A stretch of 43,794 nt of DNA from a virus, in the IMG/VR virus record IMGVR_UViG_3300027899_000025, positions 1-43,794 of that record, one strand, 5' to 3'. Each line of letters opens with the position of its first letter. Position 1 is the first letter of the stretch. The position numbers and the translations under genes are program-made. Below are positions 34,585-41,359 of the stretch, one piece after another. Below the pieces are notes generated by a model. The model had not been told where the DNA came from, made no database searches, and saw nothing but the letters and a program-made list of their open reading frames with translations.

Positions 34585-34585
34585 C

Positions 34586-35209
34586 TCAAATAACCTTTTC
34601 TGAAAAATATTTTTCTTGATTATCACTAGGTCCATTTTCTGCTTGAGCGCACCAATTAGCTAACTCAGAAGCCCAGCTTTTATCAGGATTTTGTTTTCTG
34701 ATAAAGTATTGAGAGGTCTGCATATACTTATAATTAGCACGTTCATACTCATCAACATACATTTTTGTAGCAGATAATATGATTGGCCAGTCATAAGAAT
34801 AAGTCTGGATAAACCATCTCAAAGCCATCTCAATATTCTTCTTATCAGATCTTGCAAACTTACCACTAGGTAATTTCATTTTAGGAAATACCTCTAGAAA
34901 TTCTAAGACTTTGCTACCATAATCTTGACCCATAATCTGATTGTTGGTCTTCTTCTTGGTTACACGGAACAGATTTTCTAATTGCTCCACAAATACTAAA
35001 GCATCAACACTTAATTTGTATGATATCTTATGCTCATCTTCTGTAATCCAACCATCTGCTACCAGACTTCTTAATTCCTGATGAACATTGATAAACTGAG
35101 ATACTTCATTCTCTTTTAAACAACAAAGTAAATAAAACTGATTAGGTGAAAGTTGTTTTTCACGTATTAAATGGAACATCTCCATTAATTCCAAACTCTT
35201 TTTTACCAT
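34586..35209 (-). CDS. Winged-helix-like protein, possible replication accessory
   Basis: A 207-residue protein. Residues 15-75 (LSPNQFYLLCCLKENE...LVADGWITEDEHKISYKLS) look like a winged helix, with a wing-like turn and recognition helix. The C-terminal half is helical and aromatic (MALRWFIQTYSYDWPIILSA, YMQTSQYFIRK), similar in style to the tails of phage replication-initiation or helicase-loader proteins. It is encoded between UDG (overlap 7 bp) and the DnaB helicase. Loader or initiator function is an inference from position and fold. Confidence 0.55.
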   Translation of the reverse strand: MVKKSLELMEMFHLIREKQLSPNQFYLLCCLKENEVSQFINVHQELRSLVADGWITEDEHKISYKLSVDALVFVEQLENLFRVTKKKTNNQIMGQDYGSKVLEFLEVFPKMKLPSGKFARSDKKNIEMALRWFIQTYSYDWPIILSATKMYVDEYERANYKYMQTSQYFIRKQNPDKSWASELANWCAQAENGPSDNQEKYFSEKVI

Positions 35210-35919
35210 ATTATGTCATGATTAAATTGTTTTTTAACTGTCTTTGAGATCTGATTAAACATGTCCTTTGAATCCCATTTCTCAAGATTATTGTGTATTG
35301 CTGCTGCCGGATGAGATACAATGATCTTGTAGTTATTATCAGGTATTGACTCTGCCCATTCCTCCGCTTTCTTACCCATAAATACATACACTGTACCAGG
35401 GTTGTTATACATAAGAATATCAAATAAAAAAGCTATAAAAGGCTGCCAGAGTTTATAATGCTGTCCTACTTTATTTATTGTTGTGGTAAGCGCCGTATTC
35501 AGCATTAACATACCCTGATTAGACCATCTTGCTAGATCAGGATCCCATGTAAATCCGTCTGGATAATGAGTGTCTTCTAATTCTTTATACATGAACTTTA
35601 AAGAAGCTTCAATCTTTCCTAGGTTACTACAAGAAAAAGCAATACCATCTGCTACACCCATATAAGGATATGGATCTTGTCCAATCATAACTACTTTTAA
35701 GTCATTATATGGACATTCTTCAAAAGCTCTAAATACTTGTTTTAATGGTGGTGTAAATCTGTTATTGGCTTTTGCTTCTTTAAGCAATTGCTTTAGAATT
35801 TTATCAAAGTCTTCACTCATGATAAATGTTTTAAGTTTATCTCCCCATCCTGAAGGTTTAAGTTTCTCATAAAGTTTTTGCTTTACATCATCTAAATCTA
35901 TTTTGTTTAAAACTGTCAT
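35203..35919 (-). CDS. ung: Uracil-DNA glycosylase, family 1
   Basis: A 238-residue protein with the family-1 UDG motifs: GQDPYP (80-85, containing the catalytic Asp82), the uracil-binding LMLNTALTT (138-146) and the His loop SHPAAA (202-207; the usual HPSP is HPAA). It removes uracil from DNA, starting base-excision repair. Several Bacteroidota phages carry it beside replication genes; here it is the first minus-strand gene before the divergent gap. Changes in the His loop may alter rate or specificity. No dUTPase is seen in this window. Confidence 0.93.
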   Translation of the reverse strand: MTVLNKIDLDDVKQKLYEKLKPSGWGDKLKTFIMSEDFDKILKQLLKEAKANNRFTPPLKQVFRAFEECPYNDLKVVMIGQDPYPYMGVADGIAFSCSNLGKIEASLKFMYKELEDTHYPDGFTWDPDLARWSNQGMLMLNTALTTTINKVGQHYKLWQPFIAFLFDILMYNNPGTVYVFMGKKAEEWAESIPDNNYKIIVSHPAAAIHNNLEKWDSKDMFNQISKTVKKQFNHDIIW

Positions 35920-35959
35920 AAATTTTAATTGTTTAAATTATTTTTATTATTTTTGTTAC

Positions 35960-36298
35960 ATGGAAAATACCAACCAAAGTGCTGATTCAAGCAAGACTGC
36001 CATTTATATCTCTGATGATACAATAATTACTATTGAAGTCTCAGGTCAATATCTGTCTAAACTTAAAATATTACTTTACAACATATGTGCTGCATATCCT
36101 AATGAAAAACTCACAGAGTTATTTAAAAAATATAAAGATGATGCAAAGCCAGAAACTCCCGATGAACACATGATTGATATACTATTACCTTTAATTAGTT
36201 CACTTGAAAAAGCTGCCGTTGATCAAAAGCTAGTAAAACAACATGTATTCACACAGGAAGATATTGATAAGTTAAAGAAAGATTTTAGCGGAAGTTAA
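35960..36298 (+). CDS. Isolated plus-strand small protein
   Basis: A 112-residue acidic protein (MENTNQSADSSKTAIYISDD...), helical after a short beta-like start (TIITIEVSG), ending in LKKDFSGS. It is the only plus-strand gene between 18.8 kb and the window end. I choose the ATG at 35960; the in-frame ATG at 35903 would add an unlikely aromatic stretch and overlap the UDG start. A TATTTTTG box lies just 4 bp before the ATG, so a leaderless transcript is possible, but a matching -33 TTTG is not clear. Its 3' end overlaps the tail of the opposite gene by 14 bp. Regulator or inhibitor are possible roles, none supported. Confidence 0.65.
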   Translation: MENTNQSADSSKTAIYISDDTIITIEVSGQYLSKLKILLYNICAAYPNEKLTELFKKYKDDAKPETPDEHMIDILLPLISSLEKAAVDQKLVKQHVFTQEDIDKLKKDFSGS

Positions 36299-36689
36299 TT
36301 CCTACCGTATCACCTACTTGTATAATTGACTCAATCACCATCCCTAAATCTTCTTTGGAAGCATCTGCTAAAGATTTGCAGAATAAAACTTTCTCTCCTG
36401 CATGATCTGTTATAAAACACATACCAGACGTCTTTAATATTTCAAGTTTCATATCTTCAAACATGTATCCGAGTTCTTTTGCAAGAAGCCTGATATTTAC
36501 GTGCACTTTTGCTAATTGTGCGAGCGTTCCGTCATCTTTATTAGCTTCTAAAAAGATGTCTATTGTCTGACCCACCTCAATATGCTTGACAAACTCTTCA
36601 TACTTGAGTCTGCTTGTTGCAACAGGTGCTAACTTGTTTTCTGCAGTTTTTACAAATTTACCATGAAATATGTTATGCTTTTGCCCCAT
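36285..36689 (-). CDS. Hypothetical protein
   Basis: A 134-residue protein: basic N-terminus (MGQKHNIFHGKFVKTAENK), a beta-strand region (QTIDIFLEANKDD, KVHVNIRLLAKEL) and another (GMCFITDHAGEKVLFCKS), suggesting a compact beta-rich fold. No family is recognised. It is convergent with the plus-strand gene at 35960 (14 bp overlap of the tails) and its start overlaps the micro-gene upstream by 17 bp. Confidence 0.65.
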   Translation of the reverse strand: MGQKHNIFHGKFVKTAENKLAPVATSRLKYEEFVKHIEVGQTIDIFLEANKDDGTLAQLAKVHVNIRLLAKELGYMFEDMKLEILKTSGMCFITDHAGEKVLFCKSLADASKEDLGMVIESIIQVGDTVGINFR

Positions 36690-36813
36690 TTTTTGTATGT
36701 GCTTTTTTCCAAATTGATTTAGCTTCTTTTAAAGCAATTCTTTCTTCTGGTGTTTTCTTAAACTTTTCAGATTTAAGCTTGTTGATTTCTGTTTTTTGTT
36801 CTGCTGTTATCAT
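36673..36813 (-). CDS. Basic micro-protein downstream of ClpS
   Basis: A 46-residue, Lys/Glu-rich, probably fully helical protein (MITAEQKTEINKLKSEKFKK...). Its start follows the ClpS stop as TAATATG, the same junction type used at the RecT-like gene and at 41015, and its end overlaps the next gene by 17 bp. The charge pattern (many Lys with regularly spaced hydrophobic residues) would suit nucleic-acid or protein binding. Translation is supported only by the junctions. Confidence 0.65.
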   Translation of the reverse strand: MITAEQKTEINKLKSEKFKKTPEERIALKEAKSIWKKAHTKNGAKA

Positions 36814-36814
36814 A

Positions 36815-37096
36815 TTATTCTATTTTTGCGGTTAAACCATTTTCACACAATGCCTCCTTGATGGGCTTGAGTGTTTTCATATCTCCTTCTTTTACGGAGC
36901 ATTTACCATTGTTGTGTATTATTAATGCACATTGTTCTGCTTGAGACGGTTGATGACTGCAGTATTTTGTAAAGCAGTATATAACATGCTCAAACGTGTT
37001 GTGATCATCATTGTATACTACAATGCTTTTTGATTTTGCTACTTGTTCTTCAACAAGTACATCTTCTTCTTCATCTAAAAATGGATCAAATATCAT
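36815..37096 (-). CDS. clpS: ClpS-like adaptor of the ClpAP protease
   Basis: A 93-residue protein. After an acidic N-terminal extension, the ClpS core is clear: VVYNDDHNTFEHVI (26-39), QAEQCALIIHNNGKCSV (52-68), then a C-terminal LKPIKEALCENGLTAKIE. Residues that bind N-degrons in E. coli ClpS are kept here (N29, D30 and H61 equivalents). ClpS hands proteins with destabilising N-termini (Leu, Phe, Tyr, Trp) to ClpA-ClpP. The wording of the sequence is of Bacteroidota type, so it was probably taken from a host. A phage copy could redirect host degradation or protect phage proteins; this is inferred. Confidence 0.9.
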   Translation of the reverse strand: MIFDPFLDEEEDVLVEEQVAKSKSIVVYNDDHNTFEHVIYCFTKYCSHQPSQAEQCALIIHNNGKCSVKEGDMKTLKPIKEALCENGLTAKIE

Positions 37097-37337
37097 CTGA
37101 TTTATTTAAAATGTTAAGCATCTTGTTTCTTTCAGCTATGGCTTCTAGCCTAGGCATGTCTAGTTCTATAATGGATTCACCTCCAATTTCTAAATCAGAT
37201 TCAATCTCATCATACAACTTAACAACCTCATCTAACTTTCTTGCTAAGCCTTTTGTTACGGCTTGCTCTCTAAGAATAGACTGTATATATTTTACTGCTT
37301 CCTTAGTCTTCACTAAGTCCTTTAGGTTGATCTCCAT
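37086..37337 (-). CDS. Hypothetical helical protein upstream of ClpS
   Basis: An 83-residue, strongly helical and charged protein (MEINLKDLVKTKEAVKYIQS..., KGLARKLDEVVKLYDEIESD). I choose the ATG at 37337 rather than the in-frame TTG 12 bp upstream. It overlaps ClpS by 11 bp and the preceding gene by 35 bp. Probably coiled-coil; it could be a ClpS partner, but this is only from adjacency. Confidence 0.6.
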   Translation of the reverse strand: MEINLKDLVKTKEAVKYIQSILREQAVTKGLARKLDEVVKLYDEIESDLEIGGESIIELDMPRLEAIAERNKMLNILNKSDDI

Positions 37338-37548
37338 TGTCTGGTTCAAATAATTTGTTAAACATTGTGTGATTCCAGCACAGTTTTACTTGGCTGCTGT
37401 TGTAGTGCTTTATCTCCCTTGTCTTTTCATTACAGACAACCCAGATTGTATTCTCATGTGGACCATAATCTATTAAGAATAATACTACGCCATCTCCGTG
37501 AGGTGTCTCCACCCACAATACTTGTTGTAATTCATGTATTGCTGTCAT
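37303..37548 (-). CDS. Small beta-rich hypothetical protein
   Basis: An 81-residue protein with strand-like segments (VLWVETPHGDGVVLFLIDYG, TIWVVCNEKTREIKHYNSS), reminiscent of small SH3-like folds that recognise ligand or nucleic acid, but no family can be named. The start overlaps the upstream stop as ATGA. Its last bases overlap the next gene by 35 bp. Confidence 0.6.
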   Translation of the reverse strand: MTAIHELQQVLWVETPHGDGVVLFLIDYGPHENTIWVVCNEKTREIKHYNSSQVKLCWNHTMFNKLFEPDNGDQPKGLSED

Positions 37549-37826
37549 ATTAGTTCTTTGGCTTTAAAGTTATTAATATATTCTTTCATCTCCTCAAGAT
37601 ACTTATAGGTAGAGGTATCTTCAATCTCTCCAGTTACCAACGCACTACCAATAAGCTTCTTGTGTATTTCTCTGAACTGTTTTGCCATAAGCTTAACAGT
37701 AATCAGAGCATTCTTTTTAGCATTATTCATATCATAAGCCGCGTAAGACTTATAGTTCTCAATGTAATGCTGTCTCATAATATCATGAGCTTGTTCTGTA
37801 GCTGTTAATACCTTGTTAAGTTCCAT
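37545..37826 (-). CDS. Helical hypothetical protein
   Basis: A 93-residue, mostly helical protein (MELNKVLTATEQAHDIMRQH..., NALITVKLMAKQFREIHKKL). No motif is recognised. It is coupled to the following gene through an ATGA overlap and begins 2 bp after the preceding stop. Confidence 0.6.
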   Translation of the reverse strand: MELNKVLTATEQAHDIMRQHYIENYKSYAAYDMNNAKKNALITVKLMAKQFREIHKKLIGSALVTGEIEDTSTYKYLEEMKEYINNFKAKELI

Positions 37827-37828
37827 GT

Positions 37829-38050
37829 TTACTCTTTTGGTTTATCATCAACATATTTAGTTATATTAAATAGTATATCATTAAATAATATATAATCTTC
37901 TTCACTAATATGTCTCCAATTAAGCAAAGCTCCATAAGCAGGATTTCTTCTAAGTTTTGTTATTGATATAAAAGGATGTTCAGTATCTACTCTGTCTATT
38001 GTCATCTCACCCCATTTAAGTGACATCCAATAATATTTCTTATCTTCCAT
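37829..38050 (-). CDS. Hypothetical protein
   Basis: A 73-residue protein with two Trp-rich segments (YYWMSLKWGEM, LLNWRHISEEDY). Its start overlaps the upstream stop as TAATG. No family is recognised; the compact, aromatic composition fits a small globular phage protein. Confidence 0.6.
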   Translation of the reverse strand: MEDKKYYWMSLKWGEMTIDRVDTEHPFISITKLRRNPAYGALLNWRHISEEDYILFNDILFNITKYVDDKPKE

Positions 38051-38265
38051 TATAATCCAGCTTTGTTTTTAAAGTGATTAAATACTCCTGGTATATGTTT
38101 CTTATAAGAAGGTTGCGTATCCATGCACCATCTTTTAAGTTCATCTTTTGACTTAAAAGGTTTTTGCCAAGAGCCTCCTTTCATTATCATATTAAATATA
38201 GGCTCCAGTTCATCTATAAAATTTTGTACTGTCCAACCTTCCCATATATGCTTGTTATTTTCCAT
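38050..38265 (-). CDS. Hypothetical protein
   Basis: A 71-residue, basic, helical protein (MENNKHIWEGWTVQNFIDEL..., KPFKSKDELKRWCMDTQPSY). No known motif. It overlaps the upstream gene by 11 bp and the downstream start by a TAATG junction, so it is translated within a coupled chain. Confidence 0.6.
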   Translation of the reverse strand: MENNKHIWEGWTVQNFIDELEPIFNMIMKGGSWQKPFKSKDELKRWCMDTQPSYKKHIPGVFNHFKNKAGL

Positions 38266-38551
38266 CTCTTTGTTTTTTAATTACTTCATCTCTTACATCA
38301 TAAGTTAAATCCATTAACAAATCATATATTTCTTGCTGGTCTCTTGAGGAATCTTCTCCTTCAGTATAGTTGGTTAGTTTGTTTAGACCTTTTTCATATT
38401 CTTTTACAACATCAAATAGCTTTTTAAAGTAAGCTTTAAATTCAAATCTGTGTTCAGGTAAAGTATGAATCAATTCTGATATACATCTAACATGTGCAAG
38501 CATTAATGTAATATTAAGGGTATCTTCTTGTTTTAAGTTCTGATGGGACAT
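38255..38551 (-). CDS. Helical hypothetical protein
   Basis: A 98-residue, helix-rich protein (MSHQNLKQEDTLNITLMLAH..., AYFKKLFDVVKEYEKGLNKL) ending in a charged DVRDEVIKKQRDGK tail. No family recognised. It follows the lipoprotein gene by 11 bp. Confidence 0.6.
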   Translation of the reverse strand: MSHQNLKQEDTLNITLMLAHVRCISELIHTLPEHRFEFKAYFKKLFDVVKEYEKGLNKLTNYTEGEDSSRDQQEIYDLLMDLTYDVRDEVIKKQRDGK

Positions 38552-38562
38552 ATACTTTTAGT

Positions 38563-38796
38563 TTACCACTTGCCGGCATTAGTAATACAATATCTACTTC
38601 CTGTATGAGCATTCATCCAGTCACTAGGAGCTAATATAAAAGTCTTGTTATTACTAGTACACTCATTTTTGATTACTACAGAGTAATCTTGTACATTATC
38701 TGATTGAACTATACCACAATTACATGGGCCTTCATCTTCTTTTTTGCAGGAGCTAACTAAAGCTACAACTGCTATTGCTAATACTATTTTCTTCAT
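38563..38796 (-). CDS. Small secreted lipoprotein
   Basis: A protein of about 77 residues. I choose the ATG at 38796, which gives a classical lipoprotein signal MKKIVLAIAVVALVSSC with lipobox VSSC, followed by KKEDEGPCNC, a typical Bacteroidota charged linker after the lipidated Cys. The mature part holds four more Cys (two in CNC) and could be disulfide-linked. Phage-encoded lipoproteins often mediate superinfection exclusion by blocking DNA entry or receptors; that is a plausible but unproven role. The leader AAAAACAAATAAC before the ATG recurs before the gene at 40156. Confidence 0.75.
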   Translation of the reverse strand: MKKIVLAIAVVALVSSCKKEDEGPCNCGIVQSDNVQDYSVVIKNECTSNNKTFILAPSDWMNAHTGSRYCITNAGKW

Positions 38797-38797
38797 G

Positions 38798-39088
38798 TTA
38801 TTTGTTTTTATAATTAATAATTTTTTCTGCATCCTCTAATGACAAACCATGACCTATACAATCCATAGGATTTAGTGTTTCTTTTGTCTTATAATTTAGA
38901 AGTTCTTCTAAATAAGTTGGTAATTCATTTGGTAAATTCTCACAATTCCAGAACCACCATTGGTCTCCCATACTTTGTGGTGTTGAATGTTGGTAAGTAA
39001 TTCCCAAATCTTTCATTACTATTTGTGGATGCCTATTTTCTTTACAGTTAATTCCTGCTTCCATCATATTATATCTTAAATGTTTCAT
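38798..39088 (-). CDS. Hypothetical protein
   Basis: A 96-residue protein with several Trp and Cys residues (GDQWWFWNCENLPNELPTYL) and a C-terminal helix (SLEDAEKIINYKNK). No family is recognised. It precedes the lipoprotein gene and follows the radical SAM gene by 11 bp; the short gaps suggest one transcript. Confidence 0.6.
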   Translation of the reverse strand: MKHLRYNMMEAGINCKENRHPQIVMKDLGITYQHSTPQSMGDQWWFWNCENLPNELPTYLEELLNYKTKETLNPMDCIGHGLSLEDAEKIINYKNK

Positions 39089-39099
39089 CTTAGTTTGTT

Positions 39100-39954
39100 T
39101 TAAAATATGTATCTAATTGTATTCCAAGGTATAATCTGATCATGTAGTTCAGTCCACTTCTTTATGTACTGAGCTTTAAGGTCATGCTTATACCTTATGT
39201 TTTCTCCACCATACTGTGAGATTTTTCCTTCCTGTATCTCAGGTTTCCATAATAGATCTTCACCAGAAAGATTGTTGGCCAGGTTATACTGATGCTTACC
39301 TTCATTGTGAGTAAGGAAGATTACCTCAGCTTTAACCTTGTCTTTGTTCTTTACAAAGCTATTAACTTGAATAAACAAATCTCCATACTCTAGTAACCAG
39401 TCTTTAGTAACTATTACAGGAGAGAAGTTTATATGAACATCATAACCAGCATCAATAAACTGATCAATGGCTTTTATTCTTTCTTCTATACTACTAGTAT
39501 TAGGCTCTAACTGATCAGCATATACTTGAGGCATAAGACTAAATCTTATTCTAATCTTACCTTCTGGTTTATACTTAAGCAGTTTTTTATTTACATACTT
39601 AGTAGCAAAGGATCCCATGGCTAGCTCATGACCCTTGAAGAAATCAAAGATCTTCTCCCACTCATGGTATTTGGCATGTAAAGCAAAGTCTTCATTACAG
39701 GAGATGTCATAAGTAATATACTTCTCATGTGTTTGGTTAGGCTTCTCTGTAGTAGCAAACCAAGAATGATGATCAATAGCTGTAAGGATGTCTTCTGTGT
39801 TGGTTGCAATATCTAATCCCTCAGGTTTGTGTCTCTTCATGTAGCAGTAAGTACAGTTGTATAGACAGCCATGACCAAAGCTAGGTGATATAAAATCTGT
39901 TGACCTACCACTAGGTCTGATGAGCATAGACTTTCTAGTTACTTTTTCTACCAT
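39100..39954 (-). CDS. Spore-photoproduct-lyase-family radical SAM protein
   Basis: A 284-residue protein with the radical SAM signature CLYNCTYC (C30, C34, C37), which binds a [4Fe-4S] cluster and S-adenosylmethionine. The order SPSFGHGCLYNCTYCYMKRH, then EKYITYDISCNEDFALH (Cys86), RIRFSLMPQ and VHINFSPVIV matches the SPL family. Cys86 is about 50 residues after the cluster, where SPL keeps its hydrogen-donor Cys (C141 in Bacillus subtilis). Family knowledge: SPL reverses the 5-thyminyl-dihydrothymine UV lesion; many relatives outside spore-formers have unknown substrate. It overlaps the upstream gene by 20 bp. It could repair phage DNA or modify a nucleic acid or protein. Confidence 0.88.
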   Translation of the reverse strand: MVEKVTRKSMLIRPSGRSTDFISPSFGHGCLYNCTYCYMKRHKPEGLDIATNTEDILTAIDHHSWFATTEKPNQTHEKYITYDISCNEDFALHAKYHEWEKIFDFFKGHELAMGSFATKYVNKKLLKYKPEGKIRIRFSLMPQVYADQLEPNTSSIEERIKAIDQFIDAGYDVHINFSPVIVTKDWLLEYGDLFIQVNSFVKNKDKVKAEVIFLTHNEGKHQYNLANNLSGEDLLWKPEIQEGKISQYGGENIRYKHDLKAQYIKKWTELHDQIIPWNTIRYIF

Positions 39955-40156
39955 ATCCTGGATACTTGGCTTTATGGTATTCTACCCACATCTCCATAGG
40001 TACTCTATAATACCCCGGATCACCGGATATTGTTATTTCACCAGAGTCATAATAGTTATATGCAGGATTATAGTCTGGGTTTTCTTCAAACCATTTCTTA
40101 GAAGCTTCTCTTATCTTAGAGTTCCACTCTTCTTGATTAAATGTTATTTCTTCCAT
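39935..40156 (-). CDS. Hypothetical Tyr-rich protein upstream of the radical SAM gene
   Basis: A 73-residue protein, rich in Tyr, Glu and Pro (ENPDYNPAYNYYDSGEITIS, VPMEMWVEYHKAKYPGYG). Start chosen at the ATG after an A-rich leader (AAAAACAAATAAC). Its tail overlaps the radical SAM start by 20 bp. It might be a substrate or partner of that enzyme, but there is no direct evidence. Confidence 0.6.
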   Translation of the reverse strand: MEEITFNQEEWNSKIREASKKWFEENPDYNPAYNYYDSGEITISGDPGYYRVPMEMWVEYHKAKYPGYGRKSN

Positions 40157-40157
40157 G

Positions 40158-40562
40158 TTATTTGTTTTTACAAATTTCTATTAGTTTATCTAGACAGGCT
40201 TGTTCTGCTTGTTCATAAGAGGAATGTTTTATTTCTTCACCTTCTTCATCCAGTAAATGATCATGTGGAATAAAATCACCATATTGTTTGTTTACTATTC
40301 TTTCATTTAAGTAGTCAATTTCTGCAGTAAAATGATATGGGTTTATTATATGCATTAACCCATGCTTCTCTCTAAACCATCTAAAGGCTTGTTGTTTGAG
40401 TGGTACTGTTACAGTAAGAAGATCTAAAAAGTTTCTATTAGACATAGTTGTTCCTGGAAACTTAAACAGTTTTTCTGTATTATAGTATGCCAAACAAGAT
40501 TCATCAAATCTTAACTCTTTTAGAGCTACTGCTTGGGTATAGCTAACAAATTGATTTTCCAT
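40158..40562 (-). CDS. Conserved-type Bacteroidota phage protein
   Basis: A 134-residue protein of a kind often met in Bacteroidota phages and prophages: VALKELRFDESCLAYYN near residues 12-28, QAFRWFREKHGLMHIIN near 58-74 and a terminal QAEQACLDKLIEICKNK. The combination KELxFDE, RWFREK and AxLxKLIEI is what I recognise; its function is unknown to me. It lies 1 bp upstream of the next gene's start codon region. Confidence 0.7.
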   Translation of the reverse strand: MENQFVSYTQAVALKELRFDESCLAYYNTEKLFKFPGTTMSNRNFLDLLTVTVPLKQQAFRWFREKHGLMHIINPYHFTAEIDYLNERIVNKQYGDFIPHDHLLDEEGEEIKHSSYEQAEQACLDKLIEICKNK

Positions 40563-40563
40563 A

Positions 40564-40779
40564 TTATTTTATATTAGTTAGTGGATAAACATTAAAGTGT
40601 ACTTTTCCTTTACCACTTTCAAGACTAAACATTGCACTTTTTGCAGCAGCTTTAAGTGCTGCTTTTACATGAAGCTTAGCAAATTCAATCATTGCTTCTT
40701 CTACTGAGTGTTTATGAAACATATCATCAGCATCAAAAGATATTAACCATTCTTCGGCTGTTGGTATTTTATTTTCCAT
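40564..40779 (-). CDS. Small hypothetical protein with Ala-rich helix
   Basis: A 71-residue protein. A helix HVKAALKAAAKSAMFSLES (residues 37-55) follows an acidic N-terminal part (PTAEEWLISFDADDMFH); the end (KVHFNVYPLTNIK) is strand-like. Many phage proteins of this length have this shape with no known function. It overlaps the upstream zinc-finger micro-gene by 11 bp. Confidence 0.65.
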   Translation of the reverse strand: MENKIPTAEEWLISFDADDMFHKHSVEEAMIEFAKLHVKAALKAAAKSAMFSLESGKGKVHFNVYPLTNIK

Positions 40780-40894
40780 TGTCTACAGGTTTAGGTGTAC
40801 ATATATGACCATCACTCCACTTTATTCCTGGAGGAGGTGTTGATTCTGGTGAGCTGTACTTTGTACCACACTCACTACATATAAATTTATTCAT
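40769..40894 (-). CDS. Zinc-finger micro-protein
   Basis: A 41-residue protein: MNKFICSECGTKYSSPEST, then GIKWSDGHICTPKP. CSEC and a later C plus H could bind zinc as a small rubredoxin-like knuckle. It overlaps the next gene by 11 bp and the upstream membrane micro-gene by 8 bp, so its frame is well framed by coupled neighbours. Unknown function. Confidence 0.7.
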   Translation of the reverse strand: MNKFICSECGTKYSSPESTPPPGIKWSDGHICTPKPVDNGK

Positions 40895-41015
40895 CTTTTT
40901 TATTTTTCTTTTTAGTACCGCCATCTGTAAGCATGCCCCAAACTATCACTACAAATAATGATATAAATATTATAGGCATTATTACATAGACTCCTATTGC
41001 TCCCATTGTATGCAT
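40887..41015 (-). CDS. Single-span membrane micro-protein
   Basis: A 42-residue protein with one hydrophobic segment (VYVIMPIIFISLFVVIVWGM) and a basic cytoplasmic-type tail (GGTKKKNKKDE). The start ATG follows the upstream stop as TAATATG; an ATG 9 bp later is an alternative. A small tail-charged membrane protein in a phage may be a holin, an anti-holin or an exclusion factor; nothing further distinguishes these. Confidence 0.7.
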   Translation of the reverse strand: MHTMGAIGVYVIMPIIFISLFVVIVWGMLTDGGTKKKNKKDE

Positions 41016-41016
41016 A

Positions 41017-41358
41017 TTAGTCTTGTTTGTTTAGTGAGTTAATGAATGAGTCAAAATCTTTTATATTATCAGGTACACCATGCCCTCTACCGCTATTAAA
41101 AGCATTCTCTAAATTTTCCTCTGTGTATTTCTTATCAGCCATTTCCATAGCTTGTTGATGCCAATGGTCAAACTCACCTTGCCAATATTCTACATCTTTT
41201 TGCATATCTTCTTGGCATTGAGTGTAGCCAGCCACAAAATTAGTCAACACTTCTTCATATTTATGAAATGTAGATTTATCTTTAATTCTATATTTAGTAG
41301 AACCATACTCATGAGCATTAATCCACATATTATTTTTTATTTCTTCTTGTGTTTTCAT
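41017..41358 (-). CDS. Hypothetical protein with Trp/His-rich helix
   Basis: A 113-residue protein: MKTQEEIKNNMWINAHEYGS, FVAGYTQCQEDMQKDVEYWQ, then GEFDHWHQQAMEMADKKYTE. Long helical segments of this style occur in small phage proteins whose function is unknown. It lies 1 bp from the next gene and begins 2 bp after the deacetylase-type gene's stop. Confidence 0.6.
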   Translation of the reverse strand: MKTQEEIKNNMWINAHEYGSTKYRIKDKSTFHKYEEVLTNFVAGYTQCQEDMQKDVEYWQGEFDHWHQQAMEMADKKYTEENLENAFNSGRGHGVPDNIKDFDSFINSLNKQD

Positions 41359-41359
41359 G

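Noticed and set aside
35903-35959. Upstream ATG for the isolated plus-strand gene
   Set aside because: It would add an aromatic, low-complexity N-terminus and run into the start of the divergent UDG gene; the ATG at 35960 begins a normal protein.
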